Source: an uncultured Lachnospiraceae bacterium
GTDB taxonomy: Bacteria; Bacillota; Clostridia; Lachnospirales; Lachnospiraceae
DNA: 64,000 bases
Direction of reading: 5' to 3'
Assembly (NCBI GenBank): GCA_910584205.1
Contig: CAJUAA010000019.1
Coordinates: 10,040-74,039 of the forward strand
Position numbers and translations under genes: made by a program. Positions 32,486 through 40,428 of this stretch are shown here, one piece after another. How positions within the stretch are numbered: the first letter of the stretch is position 1; the number at the start of each line of letters is the position of its first letter. Under the pieces are notes generated by a model, which saw only the letters and a list, made by a program, of their open reading frames with translations, did not search any database and was not told the origin of the DNA.

Positions 32486-33232
32486 TTATGGCCGATTGAC
32501 AAAACCGCCGCGGATATAGATCCTGCCGTCGGTGCTGTTGATGCAGTATGGATAATAGGTGCCGGTCTCCGGCGCGGTCAGCGTATAGTCAAAACCGATT
32601 TCCCGGAAAAGTTCTCCCTGATAAAACACATGGTCTCTGATGTATCCGATCTCCATCCGTTCCGCAGGATCGGCTGCTTCCGTTCCTGCCGTCCTGCCGA
32701 TCTGGCAGTGAAGCGTCAGTGTTTCACCTTTTTGAAGATACCAGCCGTTCCCGTCCGCATCCGCAAATATTGTAGTAAATCCATTGGCTGTCAGCAGTTC
32801 CGGTATGGTCCACGAACCGTCGGTTTCGTCAGAAGAAAGCCGGATTACGGAGACAGTATCAGGAAGGAAGGCGCCGTCATCGATATGCTGAATGATGCCG
32901 CCTGTCATTTCCGATACCTTTTCCGGATCGTCCATTAAAGGCTTCGGCGTCTCCGGCTGCTCTGCTTCAGCCGGGCATTCTTCTGCAACGGCGATATCCT
33001 GTTCGTTCAGAAGCGCCCGGTTTTCGTCCGTAATGCGCGTGGTTTCCAGAAGCGTGCCGAACATGTGGGCGGAAACCGGAAATGCCAGCAGACAGACGCC
33101 CAGCGCCGCGCACAGGAGAATGCGGTATGCCGGAATCCTTCCGGGCGTTTTCCGTTCCAGAATCTCCGTCAGAATGCGTTCACTGGGGTACCACGTCTTC
33201 AGTTCCTGGTCGATCTGTTCTTTTAATCTCAT
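32486..33232 (-). CDS. Putative membrane-bound sigma-factor partner
   Basis: A 248-residue protein overlapping the sigma-factor gene by 53 bases. A cytoplasmic N-terminus (about 35 residues, basic) precedes one membrane helix (RILLCAALGVCLLAFPVSA) and an extracytoplasmic domain of about 190 residues rich in acidic residues and beta strands. The arrangement is that of anti-sigma factors, although the cytoplasmic part lacks an obvious zinc anti-sigma HxxxCxxC motif and is shorter than usual. The outer domain is unrecognised. A role in controlling the ECF factor is inferred from coupling and topology. Confidence 0.65.
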   Translation of the reverse strand: MRLKEQIDQELKTWYPSERILTEILERKTPGRIPAYRILLCAALGVCLLAFPVSAHMFGTLLETTRITDENRALLNEQDIAVAEECPAEAEQPETPKPLMDDPEKVSEMTGGIIQHIDDGAFLPDTVSVIRLSSDETDGSWTIPELLTANGFTTIFADADGNGWYLQKGETLTLHCQIGRTAGTEAADPAERMEIGYIRDHVFYQGELFREIGFDYTLTAPETGTYYPYCINSTDGRIYIRGGFVNRP

Positions 33233-33725
33233 CCAAATATTCCTCCTCCAATGCTGTCCGCAGCAGCGCCTTTGCCCGCTTCAGCCGTCCTGCGACGGTG
33301 GTTGCGGGAAGCCTTAACAGCCGTGCGGTCTCTTTTACGGTATATTCCTGATAATAATACAGCAGAATTACTTCCCGGTATTTCCGGGGAAGCGCCATGA
33401 TCTCCTGACAGATCCAGAGCCGGTCTTCCAGCTGCGCCGATGTGCTGTCCGGCCGGTGCGGTTCCGGAATCTGCGCCTGTGCCTGCTCACGAAATGAGGG
33501 AGAACGGATCCGGCTTCTGCACACATTGACGGCGATTCGGACCAGCCAGGTCTTTGCCGACGATTCCCAGCGGAAGGAAGACAGGGACCGGTAAGCTTTC
33601 AGAAAGGTTTCGGATACGGCGTCTTCCGCCAGATGATGGTCCTTCAGATACAGAAAACACATGCGGTAAATCGAAGCTCCGTGCTGCCGGAACAGTTCTG
33701 CCAACAGTTCGTCCTGTTCTTTCAT
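33180..33725 (-). CDS. ECF-type RNA polymerase sigma factor
   Basis: A 181-residue sigma-70-related protein. Region 2 includes LFRQHGASIYRMCFLYLKDHHLAEDAVSETFLKAY and FRWESSAKTWLVRIAVNVCR. Region 4 includes LPRKYREVILLYYYQEYTVKETARLLRLPATTVAGRLKRAK. Length fits the ECF group. Its 3' end overlaps a single-span membrane protein, the usual place of an anti-sigma gene. The ribosome binding site is AAAGGAGG. The regulon is not visible, and no autoregulatory ECF promoter was recognised. Confidence 0.92.
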   Translation of the reverse strand: MKEQDELLAELFRQHGASIYRMCFLYLKDHHLAEDAVSETFLKAYRSLSSFRWESSAKTWLVRIAVNVCRSRIRSPSFREQAQAQIPEPHRPDSTSAQLEDRLWICQEIMALPRKYREVILLYYYQEYTVKETARLLRLPATTVAGRLKRAKALLRTALEEEYLDEIKRTDRPGTEDVVPQ

Positions 33726-33909
33726 GGGAAAACCTCCTTTCTATTATATTAGACGCCTGGAATCCGCAGAATGAGACATTTTCCATATGAAAATACCAAA
33801 TGCGGCTCGGAACTGCAAGGGATCGATTTTCCACTGGCAGCATGACAGGGACGAAACCTCAGCCAAAAACAGGAACGGATTGCAGGAAAACCTTCTATAT
33901 TGAATGGTT

Positions 33910-33921
33910 TTGTGCTACAAT
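33910..33921 (+). promoter_or_regulatory. Extended -10 promoter element upstream of receiver-synthetase gene
   Basis: TGC-TACAAT (33913-33921) lies 110 bases before the gene. No good -35 box is seen 17 bases further upstream, so this is a tentative extended -10 promoter. Confidence 0.4.
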
Positions 33922-34030
33922 AGAGGCAATCGAACGGAAACGGATCATCATCCGCAGTCCGGGACAGGAAGACATATGGCGGACATGCTTTGGGGAAGGC
34001 GGGAGGTCCGCTTGATATGGGGAGATGGAT

Positions 34031-35101
34031 ATGCAGAAGATACTTGTGGTGGACGATGCGGAACTGAATCGGGAGCTGCTGCATGAGATACTGAAGGATG
34101 AATATACGGTGGAGATGGCGGAGGACGGGGAGCAGGCTCTGGAAAAGCTGCAGGAATCCAAAGAGAAGGTAGGAGCGATGCTTCTGGACCTGCATATGCC
34201 GGGAATGGACGGGTTTGCGGTGATTGCGGCCATGAAAGAAAAAGGATGGCTGAAAAAAATCCCGGTACTGGTCATAAGCAGCGAGAATACGGCGGTTGTG
34301 GAGAACCGGTGCCTGGAGCTTGGGGTTTCTGATTTTATCCACAGGCCGTTTGAGAGCTCCATTGTCAGGAACCGGGTCCGCAATACGATGGAACTGTTTG
34401 CCAGCAGAAACCAGCTGGAGCAGAGAGTGGAAGTGCAGACGGAGACTCTGAAACGGCAGTATCGGATCATACAGATGCAGGCGGAAAAGCTGAGGGAGGC
34501 AAAGCCCTTTAACAGGCTGATGACGGAATACAGTTCCGCCATCATGGAGCTGGAGACCAGATTCAAGATCCTGAACGCGGAATTTTCACAGGAATATAAC
34601 CGCAATCCGTTTGAATCCATCAAGAGCCGTCTGAAATCGGCGGACAGCATTTATGAGAAACTGGAGCGGAAAGGATATCCGGTTACCGTGGAGAGCATCC
34701 GGGAGAATCTGAATGATGTGGCGGGAGTCCGTGTGATCTGTTCGTTTCCGGATGACATTTACCGTCTGGCGAGCCTGCTTACCAGACAGGAGGATATGGT
34801 TCTGGTGAGTGAGAAGGATTATATCAAAAATCCCAAGCCAAACGGTTATCGGAGCCTTCACTTGATTCTGGATGTGCCGATCTTTCTGTCCAGCGAGAAA
34901 AAATACATTAAGGCAGAGGTCCAGTTCCGTACGATCGCCATGGATTTCTGGGCGAGCCTGGAGCATAAGCTGAAATACAAGAAACATGTAGACAATACGG
35001 ACGAGATCGTGGGACAGCTGAGGGCCTGCGCGGATTCCATCGAGCTTCTGGACTATCAGATGCAGGAGATCCGCAATAAGATCGACCGGTCCAGAGCATG
35101 A
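34031..35101 (+). CDS. Receiver domain fused to RelA/SpoT alarmone synthetase
   Basis: A 356-residue fusion. Residues 1-120 are a response-regulator receiver: acidic pair Asp8-Asp9 in ILVVDDAELN, phospho-acceptor Asp53 in MLLDLHMPGMDG, switch serines in LVISSEN. The normally conserved Lys is Arg105 (FIHRPFE). A coiled linker (about 121-165) follows, then a RelA_SpoT synthetase domain (about 180-330) with SIKSRLKSADSIYEKL, AGVRVIC, KPNGYRSLH (269-277), EVQFRT (296-301) and WASLEH (307-312), all typical of active (p)ppGpp synthetases. No HD hydrolase or TGS domain is present. The start is ATG 34031 with GGGGAG six bases upstream. No histidine kinase is adjacent. Confidence 0.88.
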   Translation: MQKILVVDDAELNRELLHEILKDEYTVEMAEDGEQALEKLQESKEKVGAMLLDLHMPGMDGFAVIAAMKEKGWLKKIPVLVISSENTAVVENRCLELGVSDFIHRPFESSIVRNRVRNTMELFASRNQLEQRVEVQTETLKRQYRIIQMQAEKLREAKPFNRLMTEYSSAIMELETRFKILNAEFSQEYNRNPFESIKSRLKSADSIYEKLERKGYPVTVESIRENLNDVAGVRVICSFPDDIYRLASLLTRQEDMVLVSEKDYIKNPKPNGYRSLHLILDVPIFLSSEKKYIKAEVQFRTIAMDFWASLEHKLKYKKHVDNTDEIVGQLRACADSIELLDYQMQEIRNKIDRSRA

Positions 35102-35142
35102 CCGGCGGTTTTTCCACCGGCAGCTTTTCTCCGGCAATCCCC

Positions 35143-35171
35143 TCGACAGGGAGTCCGCGGAGTGATAGAAT
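35143..35171 (+). promoter_or_regulatory. Promoter of the phosphonate operon
   Basis: TCGACA (35143-35148), a 17-base spacer, TAGAAT (35166-35171), about 30 bases upstream of the fused mutase gene. The operon could therefore be transcribed independently of the receiver-synthetase gene. Confidence 0.55.
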
Positions 35172-35201
35172 GGTCGTACGGTTATGGACAGGAGGACATT
35201 T

Positions 35202-37214
35202 ATGAAGGCTTTGATCTTGAATTCCGGTATGGGAAGCCGCATGGGCGTGCTGACCTCGGAACATCCAAAATGTATGACGGAGGTGTCGGGGCAGGATACC
35301 ATATTGAGCCGCCAGCTCAGGCAGATCGCCGACGCCGGGATCGGAGAGGTAGTCATGACGACGGGGCTGTTTGACAGCGTGCTGGTAAACTACTGCCGTA
35401 GTCTGGAACTGCCGCTCCATTATACATTTATAAAAAATCCTTTGTATCAGGAGACAAACTATATTTATTCCATCTACTGCGCCAGAGAGGCGCTGAGGGA
35501 CGACGACATTCTGCTCATGCACGGGGATCTGGTGTTTGAGAACCATGTGATGGACGCGGTGCTTGCCAGCGGGACAAGCTGTATGACGGTCAGTTCCACG
35601 CTGCCGCTGCCGGAGAAGGACTTCAAGGCGGTGATCCGGGACGGACGCATCGTCTGCGTGGGGATTGAGTATTTCAATGACGCCATGGCGGCGCAGCCCC
35701 TGTATCTGCTGAAACAGGCGGACTGGGCGGTGTGGCTTGCCCGGATCGAATCCTTCTGCGAATCCCGGAAGGTGAACTGTTATGCGGAGAACGCGTTCAA
35801 TGAAGTGTCAGAGGAGTGCAGGATCCTCCCGCTGGATGTAAAGGATGGGCTGTGCGCGGAGATCGACAATCCGGAGGATCTGGCGGTCGTGCGTGAAAAA
35901 CTGCGCCGGGTGGAGCAGCGCACGGTCTATATGTGTTTTTCCACGGACATGGTCCACAGCGGGCATATTGCGATCATTCGGAAGGCTGCCAGGCTGGGAA
36001 GGCTGATCATCGGTGTGCTGTCCGACGAGGCGGTCATCAGCTATAAGCGGTTTCCGCTTCTGCCTTTCGCGGAACGGAAGGCATTGTTTGAAAATATCAA
36101 CGGCGTCAGCCGGGTGGTGGAGCAGAGGACGCTCAGCTACCGGGAAAACCTGGAGCGGTATCGCCCGGATTTCGTGGTACATGGAGACGACTGGGTGACC
36201 GGTTTCCAGCGTCCGGTCCGGGAAGAGGTACTGGCGGTTCTGTCCGCTTACGGCGGACGGCTGGTGGAGTTTCCCTATGCGGATGATGAAAAATACCGGA
36301 CTCTGGAAGAGCGGGCCAGGACCAACCTGTCTTTGCCGGACGTGCGCCGGGCGAGGCTTCGGAAGGCCATGGAGATGAAGGGGCTGGTAACCGCCCTGGA
36401 GGCGCACAGCGGCATCACAGGGCTGATTGTGGAGAAAACCGTCACATATGAAAACGGAGAGGCAAGGCAGTTTGACGCCATGTGGGTCAGTTCCCTGTGC
36501 GATTCCACGGCGAAGGGAAAGCCGGACATCGAGCTGGTGGACATGACCTCCCGGTTTCGGACCATCGACGACATTATGGAGGTGACTACGAAGCCGATCA
36601 TCTTCGACGGCGATACGGGCGGCCTGACGGAGCACTTTGTCTATACGGTGCGGTCGCTGGAGCGCATGGGCGTCTCCGCGGTGATCATAGAGGACAAGAC
36701 CGGCCTTAAGAAAAATTCCCTGTTCGGCACGGAGGTGGCTCAGACACAGGATTCCATTGAGAATTTCTGCGCCAAGATCATGGCGGGCAAGCGGGCGCAG
36801 AAGACGAAAGAATTCATGATCATCGCCCGGATCGAAAGCCTGATTCTGGAGCGGGGAATGGAGGATGCCCTTGCCCGGGCGGCGGCCTATGTGAAAGCCG
36901 GGGCCGACGGAATCATGATCCACAGCAGGAAAAAGGAGCCGGACGAGATTTTTGAGTTTGTGAAGCGGTTTCGGGAGACAGACCCGGTGTCGCCGGTGGT
37001 GGTGGTGCCCACCTCCTTCAACACCGTGACGGAGGAGGAATTCCGGTCCCGGGGCGTCAATGCGGTGATCTACGCCAATCAGCTGACCCGCACCGGCTTC
37101 CCGGCCATGCAGAATGCGGCGAAGACGATTCTCATGCATCATCGGGCAAAGGAATGCGACGACCTGTGTATGCCGATCAAAGAGATTATAAATCTGATAC
37201 CGGAGGAGGAGTAA
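35202..37214 (+). CDS. Fused nucleotidyltransferase / cytidylyltransferase / PEP mutase
   Basis: A 670-residue three-domain protein. Residues 1-235 are a LicC/PntC-like nucleotidyltransferase (ALILNSGMGSRMG with HPKCM, and MHGDLVFE). Residues about 240-385 are an HxGH-type cytidylyltransferase (MCFSTDMVHSGHIAII, later VVHGDDWVTG). Residues about 390-670 are phosphoenolpyruvate mutase, with FDGDTGG, the signature region EDKTGLKKNSL (about 497) and IIARIESLI. The mutase turns PEP into phosphonopyruvate, the entry point of phosphonate synthesis. The attached transferases probably activate the final phosphonate as a CMP derivative. ATG 35202 has AGGAGG seven bases upstream. It forms an operon with the reductase and decarboxylase. 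Confidence 0.9.
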   Translation: MKALILNSGMGSRMGVLTSEHPKCMTEVSGQDTILSRQLRQIADAGIGEVVMTTGLFDSVLVNYCRSLELPLHYTFIKNPLYQETNYIYSIYCAREALRDDDILLMHGDLVFENHVMDAVLASGTSCMTVSSTLPLPEKDFKAVIRDGRIVCVGIEYFNDAMAAQPLYLLKQADWAVWLARIESFCESRKVNCYAENAFNEVSEECRILPLDVKDGLCAEIDNPEDLAVVREKLRRVEQRTVYMCFSTDMVHSGHIAIIRKAARLGRLIIGVLSDEAVISYKRFPLLPFAERKALFENINGVSRVVEQRTLSYRENLERYRPDFVVHGDDWVTGFQRPVREEVLAVLSAYGGRLVEFPYADDEKYRTLEERARTNLSLPDVRRARLRKAMEMKGLVTALEAHSGITGLIVEKTVTYENGEARQFDAMWVSSLCDSTAKGKPDIELVDMTSRFRTIDDIMEVTTKPIIFDGDTGGLTEHFVYTVRSLERMGVSAVIIEDKTGLKKNSLFGTEVAQTQDSIENFCAKIMAGKRAQKTKEFMIIARIESLILERGMEDALARAAAYVKAGADGIMIHSRKKEPDEIFEFVKRFRETDPVSPVVVVPTSFNTVTEEEFRSRGVNAVIYANQLTRTGFPAMQNAAKTILMHHRAKECDDLCMPIKEIINLIPEEE

Positions 37215-37215
37215 G

Positions 37216-38322
37216 ATGATACAGAGCGGAGAGAGCAGAGAACTGGAGAAGCTGTTTCGGGAAAAGGGGGCGCGGTCCATCCTGCTGGTGTGCGGCGGTT
37301 CGTTCCGGAAGCAGAAGCTGTACGGGCGGATTCTGGAAGCGGCGGAGGCGGCGGGAGCCATGCTGACGGAATTTTCGGATTTTGAACCGAATCCCCGGTA
37401 CGAATCGGTGGTGAAAGGGGTGGACGTGTTCCTTCGGAAGTCCTGCGACTTCATCGTCGCTGCGGGAGGCGGGAGCGCCATGGATGTGGCAAAATGCATC
37501 AAGCTGTTCTGGAATCTGGACCGGAAGGAAAATTATCTGAAACAGGAGGCCGTGGAAAATACAACGCCGATTCTGGCGGTTCCCACCACGGCGGGGACCG
37601 GAAGCGAGGCCACGCGGTTCGCGGTCATCTACTATGAGGGAAACAAGCAGTCGGTGCATCATACGAGTATCCTTCCGGAATACGTCATCCTGGACCCGGA
37701 GCTTTTGCATTCTCTTCCGGAATACCAGAGGAAGGCCACCATGCTGGACGCCCTGTGCCATGCCCTGGAATCCTACTGGTCCGTGAACGCCACGGAAGAG
37801 AGCAAATCTTATGCGGCGGAGGCGATCCGGCAGGTGTTCCGGTATATAGACGCGTATCTGGACAATGAGCCGGCCGGCAACGAGGGGATGCTGCGCGCGT
37901 CCAACACGGCGGGAAAAGCCATCAATTTCACCCAGACGACGGCGGGCCATGCCATGTGCTATAAGCTGACCACACTCTACGGCCTGGCCCACGGCCATGC
38001 AGCGGCGCTCTGCGTAAAGGTTCTCTGGCCGTATATGGCGGAGCATACGGCGGACTGTATCGATCCGAGAGGCGAGGCGTATTTCCAAAAAACGCTGGAA
38101 GAGCTGGCGCAGGTGATGGAATGCGGCGATGTGGAAGCGTCGATCCACAGATACAACGACATGCTGGAGAAGCTGTCCCTGAAGGTTCCGGTCATGAACC
38201 ATGAGGGAGAACTGGACATGCTGAAGCGGTCCGTCAATCCGGACCGGCTGAAAAATCATCCGGTGCTGCTGACGGAGGAGACGCTGGAGAACCTGTACCG
38301 GCAGATTTTCCGGAAGGACTGA
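37216..38322 (+). CDS. Phosphonoacetaldehyde reductase (iron-type alcohol dehydrogenase)
   Basis: A 368-residue member of the group III metal-dependent alcohol dehydrogenases. NAD-binding AAGGGSAMDVAK, AVPTTAGTGSEATRFAV and metal-binding histidines in MLDALCHALES, NFTQTTAGHAMCY and GLAHGHAAALC are visible. In phosphonate clusters such enzymes reduce phosphonoacetaldehyde to 2-hydroxyethylphosphonate. Position between PEP mutase and phosphonopyruvate decarboxylase (one-base and 12-base gaps) supports that role. The substrate is inferred from the operon, not from a diagnostic residue. Confidence 0.87.
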   Translation: MIQSGESRELEKLFREKGARSILLVCGGSFRKQKLYGRILEAAEAAGAMLTEFSDFEPNPRYESVVKGVDVFLRKSCDFIVAAGGGSAMDVAKCIKLFWNLDRKENYLKQEAVENTTPILAVPTTAGTGSEATRFAVIYYEGNKQSVHHTSILPEYVILDPELLHSLPEYQRKATMLDALCHALESYWSVNATEESKSYAAEAIRQVFRYIDAYLDNEPAGNEGMLRASNTAGKAINFTQTTAGHAMCYKLTTLYGLAHGHAAALCVKVLWPYMAEHTADCIDPRGEAYFQKTLEELAQVMECGDVEASIHRYNDMLEKLSLKVPVMNHEGELDMLKRSVNPDRLKNHPVLLTEETLENLYRQIFRKD

Positions 38323-38334
38323 GGAGGAGAGCGG

Positions 38335-39453
38335 ATGAAGGTTCAGGAATTTACAGAGGTTCTGGGAGCGGATTATTATGCCGGCGTCCCGGACTCCCAG
38401 CTGAAGGCGCTCTGTGACTGGCTGATGCTGCACTATGGGATCGATCCGAAGCATCACATGATCGGAGCCAATGAGGGAAACTGCGCGGCGCTGGCGGCGG
38501 GCTATCATCTTGCCACGGGAAAGGCGCCGGTGGTCTATATGCAGAATTCCGGCGAGGGAAATATCATCAATCCGGCGGCGTCTCTGCTGAATGAGAAGGT
38601 GTACGGGATTCCGGTGATCTTTGTGATCGGCTGGCGGGGAGAACCGGGCGTGCACGATGAGCCCCAGCATATTTATCAGGGGGAGGTGACCGTCCGTCTT
38701 CTGGAAGATATGGATATCCGGACGTACATCGTGGGAACGGATACGACGAAAGAAGCGCTGCAGGAGGCCATGGACGGATTCCGGGCAGTGCTTGGAAAAG
38801 GAAAAAGCGTTGCTTTTGTCATCCGTAAGGGCGCTCTGGCTTTAGACGGAAAAGCAGAGTATCGGAACGGATACCGGATGCTTCGGGAGGAGATCATCGA
38901 ACATATTGTCCGGGTGAGCGGAGAGGACCCGGTCGTGTCCACCACCGGAAAGGCCAGCCGGGAGCTCTTCGAGATCCGGGAGGCCGCCGGCCAGGGGCAT
39001 CAGTACGATTTCCTGACTGTGGGCTCCATGGGGCACAGTTCCTCCATCGCCTTCGGGATCGCGGCTCAGAAGCCGGACCGGCGGATCTGGTGCGTGGACG
39101 GGGACGGGGCGGCGCTCATGCATATGGGCTCCATGGCGGTCCTGGGCGCCAGCCGTCCGGACAATCTGATCCATATCGTCATCAATAACGAGGCCCATGA
39201 GACGGTGGGAGGCATGCCCACGGCGGCCGGAACCATCGACCTTGCGGGGGTGGCGAAGGCGTGCGGTTATCCGAACAGCGTATGCGTGGACAGCTTTGAA
39301 GCGCTGGACGCGGAGCTCCAGGCGGCGAGGGACCGGAAGGCCTTAAGCTTTATCGAAGTTAAATGCGCCATCGGCGCCAGAGCGGATCTGGGCAGGCCCA
39401 CGACGACCGCAGGAGAGAACAAAGAGCATTTTATGAAATATCTGGAAGGCTAG
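38335..39453 (+). CDS. aepY: Phosphonopyruvate decarboxylase
   Basis: A 372-residue thiamine-diphosphate enzyme. The N-terminal part has YYAGVPDSQLKALCDW and the activating glutamate region GANEGNCAALAAGYHLATGK. The C-terminal part holds the cofactor motif VDGDGAALMHMGSMAVLG ending at INNEAHETVGG. It converts phosphonopyruvate to phosphonoacetaldehyde and carbon dioxide, the irreversible step that pulls the PEP mutase equilibrium forward. It is last in the phosphonate operon, and a long hairpin terminator follows 17 bases downstream. Confidence 0.93.
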   Translation: MKVQEFTEVLGADYYAGVPDSQLKALCDWLMLHYGIDPKHHMIGANEGNCAALAAGYHLATGKAPVVYMQNSGEGNIINPAASLLNEKVYGIPVIFVIGWRGEPGVHDEPQHIYQGEVTVRLLEDMDIRTYIVGTDTTKEALQEAMDGFRAVLGKGKSVAFVIRKGALALDGKAEYRNGYRMLREEIIEHIVRVSGEDPVVSTTGKASRELFEIREAAGQGHQYDFLTVGSMGHSSSIAFGIAAQKPDRRIWCVDGDGAALMHMGSMAVLGASRPDNLIHIVINNEAHETVGGMPTAAGTIDLAGVAKACGYPNSVCVDSFEALDAELQAARDRKALSFIEVKCAIGARADLGRPTTTAGENKEHFMKYLEG

Positions 39454-39470
39454 GCCGCCGAAAGGTTTAC

Positions 39471-39520
39471 CGCTATACAGAGAAAGAGACGTGAAAAGCG
39501 TCTCTTTTTCTGTATGGCGT
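39471..39520. terminator. Bidirectional-looking hairpin terminator
   Basis: A stem of about 21 bp (39471-39491 with 39499-39519/20; G-T pair and one mismatch) with loop TGAAAAG. The right arm contains CTCTTTTTC. It ends the phosphonate operon. Confidence 0.75.
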
Positions 39521-39606
39521 ATATTCCCGCAAAGGGTAGGATTGCATGTGCTCCGTACAGTTTTGTGCAATATGAAAAGTAATACATATTATAATGCAAT
39601 ATATAC

Positions 39607-39635
39607 TTGACATTTTAATGGTTATTTCGTATACT
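39607..39635 (+). promoter_or_regulatory. Strong consensus promoter for the HTH/membrane pair
   Basis: TTGACA (39607-39612), a 17-base spacer and TATACT (39630-39635), about 30 bases upstream of the TTG start at 39666. Confidence 0.8.
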
Positions 39636-39665
39636 CATCTTATCAAAAGACGGAAAGGAGCTATT

Positions 39666-39881
39666 TTGAAAAATTTGAAATTAAAAGCGGCCCGGGCGGG
39701 CATGGATCTGTCCCAGAGCGATCTGGCGGAACTGGTGGGAGTGACCAGACAGACCATAGGAATGATTGAAGCGGGGAGATTCAACCCGTCGCTGCGGCTC
39801 TGCCTGGATATCTGCAGGGCGCTGCACAAGACACTGGACGACATATTCTGGGAGGAGGATTCAGATGAGACGATTAGGTAG
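39666..39881 (+). CDS. Small Xre-type helix-turn-helix regulator
   Basis: A 71-residue single-domain DNA-binding protein. LKAARAGMDLSQSDLAELVGVTRQTIGMIEAGRFNPS is the classic five-helix HTH, followed by LCLDICRALHKTLDDIFWEE, as in small YozG/Cro-like regulators. TTG at 39666 has AAAGGAG five bases upstream. The longer in-frame ORF would run through the promoter. It overlaps the membrane protein gene by 17 bases, a common pairing in which the regulator controls its membrane partner. Confidence 0.88.
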   Translation: MKNLKLKAARAGMDLSQSDLAELVGVTRQTIGMIEAGRFNPSLRLCLDICRALHKTLDDIFWEEDSDETIR

Positions 39882-40356
39882 ATTGTTTTCAAAGAAGAAA
39901 GTAGTAGATGAGAGGGAACAGATGGAGATGTTCCGGATCGAGCATTATATGTACTGGTTTACCTTTTGGGCGCTTCTGATCAGCATACTTGTTCAGCTGA
40001 TCTTTATGGACGCTCTGTTTCGTCAGGTGGCGGGCGAGTGGACGGTCTTTCTGCTCATGGCGGCAGGACTCCTGATCGGAGAGCTGGCAGGGGGACATTT
40101 CGATTACAATACCCGTCCGGGCTGGAAATACTATCTTGCCTGGTCTTTGCTGGCGGCTGCTGCAGCATCGGGAATCGCCCTGCTCAACGGGATTGTGCAT
40201 GGCTGGTATGAGAGCGTTTCGGATGTGATACAGCCGCTGTTTATTAGCGGAGTCAATACGTTCCTGATCACATATGCCGCGCTTGCCGCTGCCGGTACCT
40301 TTGTCAAATACCGCCGCAGGAAGCTGGAAGAAGAGTACGACGAGGACGACAGGTAA
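39865..40356 (+). CDS. Four-span membrane protein paired with HTH regulator
   Basis: A 163-residue protein from ATG 39865, with GGAGGAGG at 39851-39858. A charged N-terminus (FSKKKVVDEREQMEMFRIEHY) precedes four hydrophobic segments, and the chain ends in a highly charged tail RRKLEEEYDEDDR. It resembles uncharacterised membrane proteins (a DUF6773-like family, name unverified) commonly encoded with a small HTH regulator. The function of these pairs is unknown. Confidence 0.78.
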   Translation: MRRLGRLFSKKKVVDEREQMEMFRIEHYMYWFTFWALLISILVQLIFMDALFRQVAGEWTVFLLMAAGLLIGELAGGHFDYNTRPGWKYYLAWSLLAAAAASGIALLNGIVHGWYESVSDVIQPLFISGVNTFLITYAALAAAGTFVKYRRRKLEEEYDEDDR

Positions 40357-40428
40357 AAATTCCTCTTTACAAAAGAACATGAGTTCGATATAATAAGCAA
40401 AGAACAAATGTTCTGCATGGAGGGAATC

